Position numbers and translations under genes: made by a program. Below the pieces are notes generated by a model. It had not been told where the DNA came from. It saw only the letters and a program-made list of their open reading frames with translations, and made no database searches. From an uncultured Bacteroidales bacterium (lineage in GTDB: Bacteria > Bacteroidota > Bacteroidia > Bacteroidales > Paludibacteraceae), in the NCBI GenBank assembly GCA_946185835.1, contig CAMHKW010000021.1, positions 1 through 35,776 of the forward strand: a DNA stretch of 35,776 bases, written 5' to 3'. Below, piece after piece: positions 33,516-35,776 of the stretch. Position 1 is the stretch's first letter. Every line of letters starts with the position of its first letter.

Positions 33516-35246
33516 ATGAGACTTAGAAACGTAGTATTTATATTGTTATGTGCCAACGTGCTAATGCTGTCGGCACAGCAGACTGAGCAAACATCCCTTC
33601 CGCAGAACCGAGACTCGGAGTTGCGGTTAGGTGCTCACCCGTGGCGTACTGCCGACACCTTAGCGCAGAAGAAAGCATATTGGTCGGTGGCAGTGGAGGC
33701 AGGCTTCGACATCTTTTCCGGTGATATGAAGTCGACGGGTGTCGACCTCGTACCATTTTCTCAGATTCGACCATACGGCGGCATCTCTTTCCAGTGCGAC
33801 TTCACTCCTATCCTCGGTCTTGCCTTCGGCTATTCTTATGCTAACTATGGTGCCAAGCGCACTGCCGACGACTGGCTTGTGTATGGGCATAACCATAGCT
33901 TGGAAGCCATGCTTACCGTCGACCTTGTCGATGCCTGGAATACCAAGCGAGAGAACACGCTCTTCTCGTGGTATGTGTTCGCCGGTGGAGGTGCCGGTGC
34001 CTTCTACTCAACGCTCAACGACGGCATCAACCCGCCCGTGGTGTCTGCCGAGAATAACAAATACACATGGTATGGCTTTGCCACGGTAGGTACGTTGTTT
34101 GAGTTCAACGTCTCGCGCTCCTTCGGCTTAGGCGCTAAGGTCGAGTATCATATCAATGGCACCGACCACCTTGATGCCCTCAAGGCAGGCGTCACTAACG
34201 ACCATCTGCCATACGTGGGGTTGCAGCTGCGATGGAAGATAGGTGCCACCACGCGCAACCACATCCGCAACGTCTCGCAGTCGATATTCAACGATGCCGA
34301 CCGCATGGCAGGCAAAGGCAAGAAGAAAGGTGGAAACAAAGACACACTTGTCATTGCTAACCTCGACACCCTCTACCTTGCTACTGAGACCGAGAGAGTC
34401 ATCGAGCGTCATCAGATAGAGAGAGTAGAAGTCGTCGACGTGACCTCCACAGCCAACCAAGCTCGCTATAACGTCTACTTTGCTAATGGCAAGGATGTGC
34501 TCGACAAGTATGCTCTGCAAGAGATACAGAAGGTGGCATCGCTAATGGAAGAAGACGACTCCCTCTATGTCGCCATCACCGGTTTCAGCGATAATACCGC
34601 ATCCGCACAACTCAACGAGTCGCTCAGTAAGCGGCGTGCCAACAGAGTGAAGAACGAACTGGTGAAGATATACGGCATAGATGAAGACAGGATAGTAGCT
34701 ATGGGACTGGGTATTATACGCAATACAGCCTCGTCGTATAGCGCCAACCGTCGCGTAGAGATGCGGCTGGTATCGGAAGACGACTTCGAGAAGGTAAAAG
34801 TCAGAAAAGACTCACTCGAACGCATATACAACAAGACTAAAGTAAGTCAGAAGCCTAAGATAGTAAGCACCACAGTGTCAAGTATGGCTAAGGCGGGCAA
34901 GTCGAGAACGCTGACCGAGACGGTAGATACACTCAGCGAGCGTAAGTCGCAGACCGTCACACCCGAGCCGCGCAAGGCTGCAACGGTAGAGCAGGCAAAA
35001 GCAGCTGCCGCCAAGCCTCTTGCACAGGTTACAGCCGACGGCACCACCACACTCATGAAACTGGCTAAGCAATACTATGGCGATGCCGACTACTGGCCTT
35101 ATATATATGAGGCTAACCAACAAGTGCTCACCACACCGACAAGAGTAGAACCCGGAACACAGATAAAAATACCCCGACTCACCGAACAACAAAAAAAAGC
35201 CTCGAAACAAGCGTTAGAGAAACTCGCAAATAAATATCTGCTGTAG
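33516..35246 (+). CDS. OmpA-family outer-membrane protein with C-terminal LysM domain
   Basis: About 576 residues from the ATG at 33516; an ATG at 33492 would add eight residues before a good signal peptide (MRLRNVVFILLCANVLMLSAQ), so I prefer the later one. The N-terminal third is a beta-barrel-like domain (FDIFSGDM ... YGGISFQCDF ... LGLAFGYSYANYG). The OmpA-like domain that binds peptidoglycan runs from about RYNVYFANGKDVLDKYAL to SANRRVEMRLV. A Lys/Ser/Thr-rich linker leads to a LysM-like domain (TLMKLAKQYYGDADYWPYIYEANQ ... PGTQIKIP), also a glycan binder. The protein should tie the outer membrane to the wall in two ways. It stands alone, with its own promoter. Confidence 0.88.
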   Translation: MRLRNVVFILLCANVLMLSAQQTEQTSLPQNRDSELRLGAHPWRTADTLAQKKAYWSVAVEAGFDIFSGDMKSTGVDLVPFSQIRPYGGISFQCDFTPILGLAFGYSYANYGAKRTADDWLVYGHNHSLEAMLTVDLVDAWNTKRENTLFSWYVFAGGGAGAFYSTLNDGINPPVVSAENNKYTWYGFATVGTLFEFNVSRSFGLGAKVEYHINGTDHLDALKAGVTNDHLPYVGLQLRWKIGATTRNHIRNVSQSIFNDADRMAGKGKKKGGNKDTLVIANLDTLYLATETERVIERHQIERVEVVDVTSTANQARYNVYFANGKDVLDKYALQEIQKVASLMEEDDSLYVAITGFSDNTASAQLNESLSKRRANRVKNELVKIYGIDEDRIVAMGLGIIRNTASSYSANRRVEMRLVSEDDFEKVKVRKDSLERIYNKTKVSQKPKIVSTTVSSMAKAGKSRTLTETVDTLSERKSQTVTPEPRKAATVEQAKAAAAKPLAQVTADGTTTLMKLAKQYYGDADYWPYIYEANQQVLTTPTRVEPGTQIKIPRLTEQQKKASKQALEKLANKYLL

Positions 35247-35284
35247 GTTTGGTGTGCGTGTTGAGAGTTTGGTGTGCGTGGGTG

Positions 35285-35349
35285 CGCCGGTTACCAACCG
35301 GCGGCAAAAAGAGCATCCATACTCCGGGTACGCCGGTTACCAACCGGCG
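35285..35349 (+). repeat. Two CGCCGG palindrome elements in tandem, copies A and B
   Basis: CGCCGGTT-ACC-AACCGGCG occurs at 35285-35303 and 35331-35349, each followed closely by AAAAAG. Compared with copies 1 and 2 at 3607 and 4346, the seventh base is T instead of A and its partner A instead of T, so pairing is kept. Confidence 0.85.
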
Positions 35350-35409
35350 GAAAAAGAAGAATTTTGAACACTGAAATATATAACCCGTCCAATCCGTATT
35401 AAAATCCGT

Positions 35410-35505
35410 CTAATCCGTGGGAAATAACAACCTTCGTGGGAAATAAAGACTTCAGTGGAAAATTAAACCTCCGTGGGGACATGAAACCTCAGTTGGAGAC
35501 TAAAT
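35410..35505. repeat. Degenerate tandem repeat with a period near 19 nt
   Basis: Five units at 35410-35430, 35431-35449, 35450-35467, 35468-35486 and 35487-35505 share the form CYTYMGTGGRRA...TAAA. Divergence between units is clear, so it looks old. Confidence 0.7.
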
Positions 35506-35584
35506 CAGGGGAATTTTTGTATGGCGGTAACTTCAATAAAATCAGCCCCAAAGATCAGTGCACTATATTTTTTGCATTAAAAAT

Positions 35585-35615
35585 TTGCTCAATTAAAAAA
35601 AAAGCAGTACCTTTG
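35585..35615 (+). promoter_or_regulatory. Promoter for a transcript that leaves the window
   Basis: TTG (35585-35587), 20 nt, TACCTTTG (35608-35615), as strong a match as any in the window. Transcription should begin near 35621 and continue beyond the right edge. Confidence 0.75.
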
Positions 35616-35621
35616 CACGTC

Positions 35622-35666
35622 TCAATTAGGATAGCGTACGCAGTGTGCGTATGGCTCCGAAATTGA
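35622..35666 (+). promoter_or_regulatory. Two-part hairpin at the start of the last transcript
   Basis: Outer TCAATT (35622-35627) with AATTGA (35661-35666), and inner AGCGTACGCA with TGCGTATGGCT (one bulge) around GTG. It lies at the very 5' end of the predicted RNA and is followed by ATAATAAGTAAT. Confidence 0.6.
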
Positions 35667-35678
35667 ATAATAAGTAAT

Positions 35679-35776
35679 ACGATTTTGATTGCTTTACAGA
35701 AATCAAATCAGATTATTATTAAATAATCGATTTTTGATTAATTAGCCATAATCAAAAAGGATTATTATTAAGTAAT
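35679..35776 (+). repeat. Tandem 49-nt hairpin units, cut by the window edge
   Basis: Units 35679-35727 and 35728-35776 align without gaps at about 34 of 49 positions. Each has a left arm (TTTGATT or TTTTTGATT), a 10-nt loop, a matching right arm (AATCAAA or AATCAAAAA) and a linker holding GATTATTATTAARTAAT. Loops differ: GCTTTACAGA and AATTAGCCAT. The hairpin at 35622-35666 also ends in a similar AATAAGTAAT exactly 49 nt earlier. No start codon for a protein is evident before the edge. Confidence 0.7.

Larger units (their letters stand above)
35247..35584. other. Repeat-rich intergenic region after the OmpA-LysM gene
   Basis: No gene is seen between the OmpA-LysM stop and the last promoter. 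The region holds a GTTTGGTGTGCGTG duplication (35248-35280), two CGCCGG palindromes and a 19-nt-period tandem repeat. The 76-residue open frame at 35436-35666 runs through the promoter and repeats and is not credible. Confidence 0.65.

Noticed and set aside
35436..35666. Plus-strand open frame of 76 residues near the right edge
   Set aside because: It spans the 19-nt repeat, the TACCTTTG promoter and the first hairpin, so it cannot be a normal gene.
35679..35776. CRISPR array or integron attC sites
   Set aside because: A repeat plus spacer of typical CRISPR size is not seen; the variable part is only 10 nt and lies in the loop of the repeat's own stem. attC core sites (GTTRRRY) are absent.

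Overview
The window is a chromosomal segment of a Bacteroidales bacterium (phylum Bacteroidota). Several things point there. At least seven upstream regions carry the Bacteroidota promoter pattern, TTG/TTTG about 19-20 nt before TAnnTTTG. One gene encodes the type IX secretion protein PorZ with its C-terminal sorting domain. Other genes encode proteins that are mainly Bacteroidota (a DUF5606 protein, a DUF4369 lipoprotein, YhcH, an OmpA-LysM protein). The genus cannot be fixed from the sequence; a gut Bacteroidales with a type IX system is the best reading. Most of the window is core housekeeping, with no phage, insertion sequence, tRNA, rRNA or CRISPR array seen.

Layout. (1) 1-4504, minus strand, loosely packed: the start of a uracil-DNA glycosylase family gene that runs off the left edge, a TIGR04076 protein, glgB and a YhcH protein, separated by intergenic DNA very rich in small repeats and palindromes. 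(2) 4517-14896, a dense minus-strand run: dnaG, radical SAM (COG0731), rdgB, porZ, an M3 peptidase lipoprotein, a polytopic membrane protein, an outer-membrane barrel and recO. (3) 14961-15748: efp with its own terminator and promoter, divergent from (4) the plus-strand operon marC / DUF4369 lipoprotein / rpiB / radical SAM-SPASM. (5) 19034-23003, minus: smpB-gpmI, then vanZ-like, sirtuin, tsaB. (6) 23215-26273, plus: DUF5606, Nif3-like, zinc-ribbon coiled coil, then a CPBP protease after a terminator. (7) 26277-28661, minus: parE plus a small membrane-anchored protein. (8) 29039-30721, plus: an AMP-dependent acyl-CoA ligase. (9) 30888-33131, minus: pta-ackA, the acetate/ATP module. (10) 33516-35246, plus: an OmpA-LysM envelope protein. 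(11) 35247-35776: repeat-rich DNA, a strong promoter, and a hairpin-repeat leader that runs off the right edge.

The genes cover replication and repair (dnaG, parE, recO, UDG, rdgB), translation quality control (efp, smpB, tsaB), central carbon metabolism (gpmI, rpiB, pta, ackA, glgB) and envelope/secretion (porZ, OmpA-LysM, barrel protein).

The least explained material is non-coding. A family of CGCCGG...CCGGCG palindromes has one base pair that changes in a compensatory way between copies. 25-bp tandem arrays sit in the same composite order on both sides of the yhcH gene. At the extreme right edge, just after a promoter, there are two tandem 49-nt units, each a hairpin with a 10-nt non-conserved loop plus a conserved AT-rich linker. 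That array is cut by the window end and is the most promising candidate for something undescribed.
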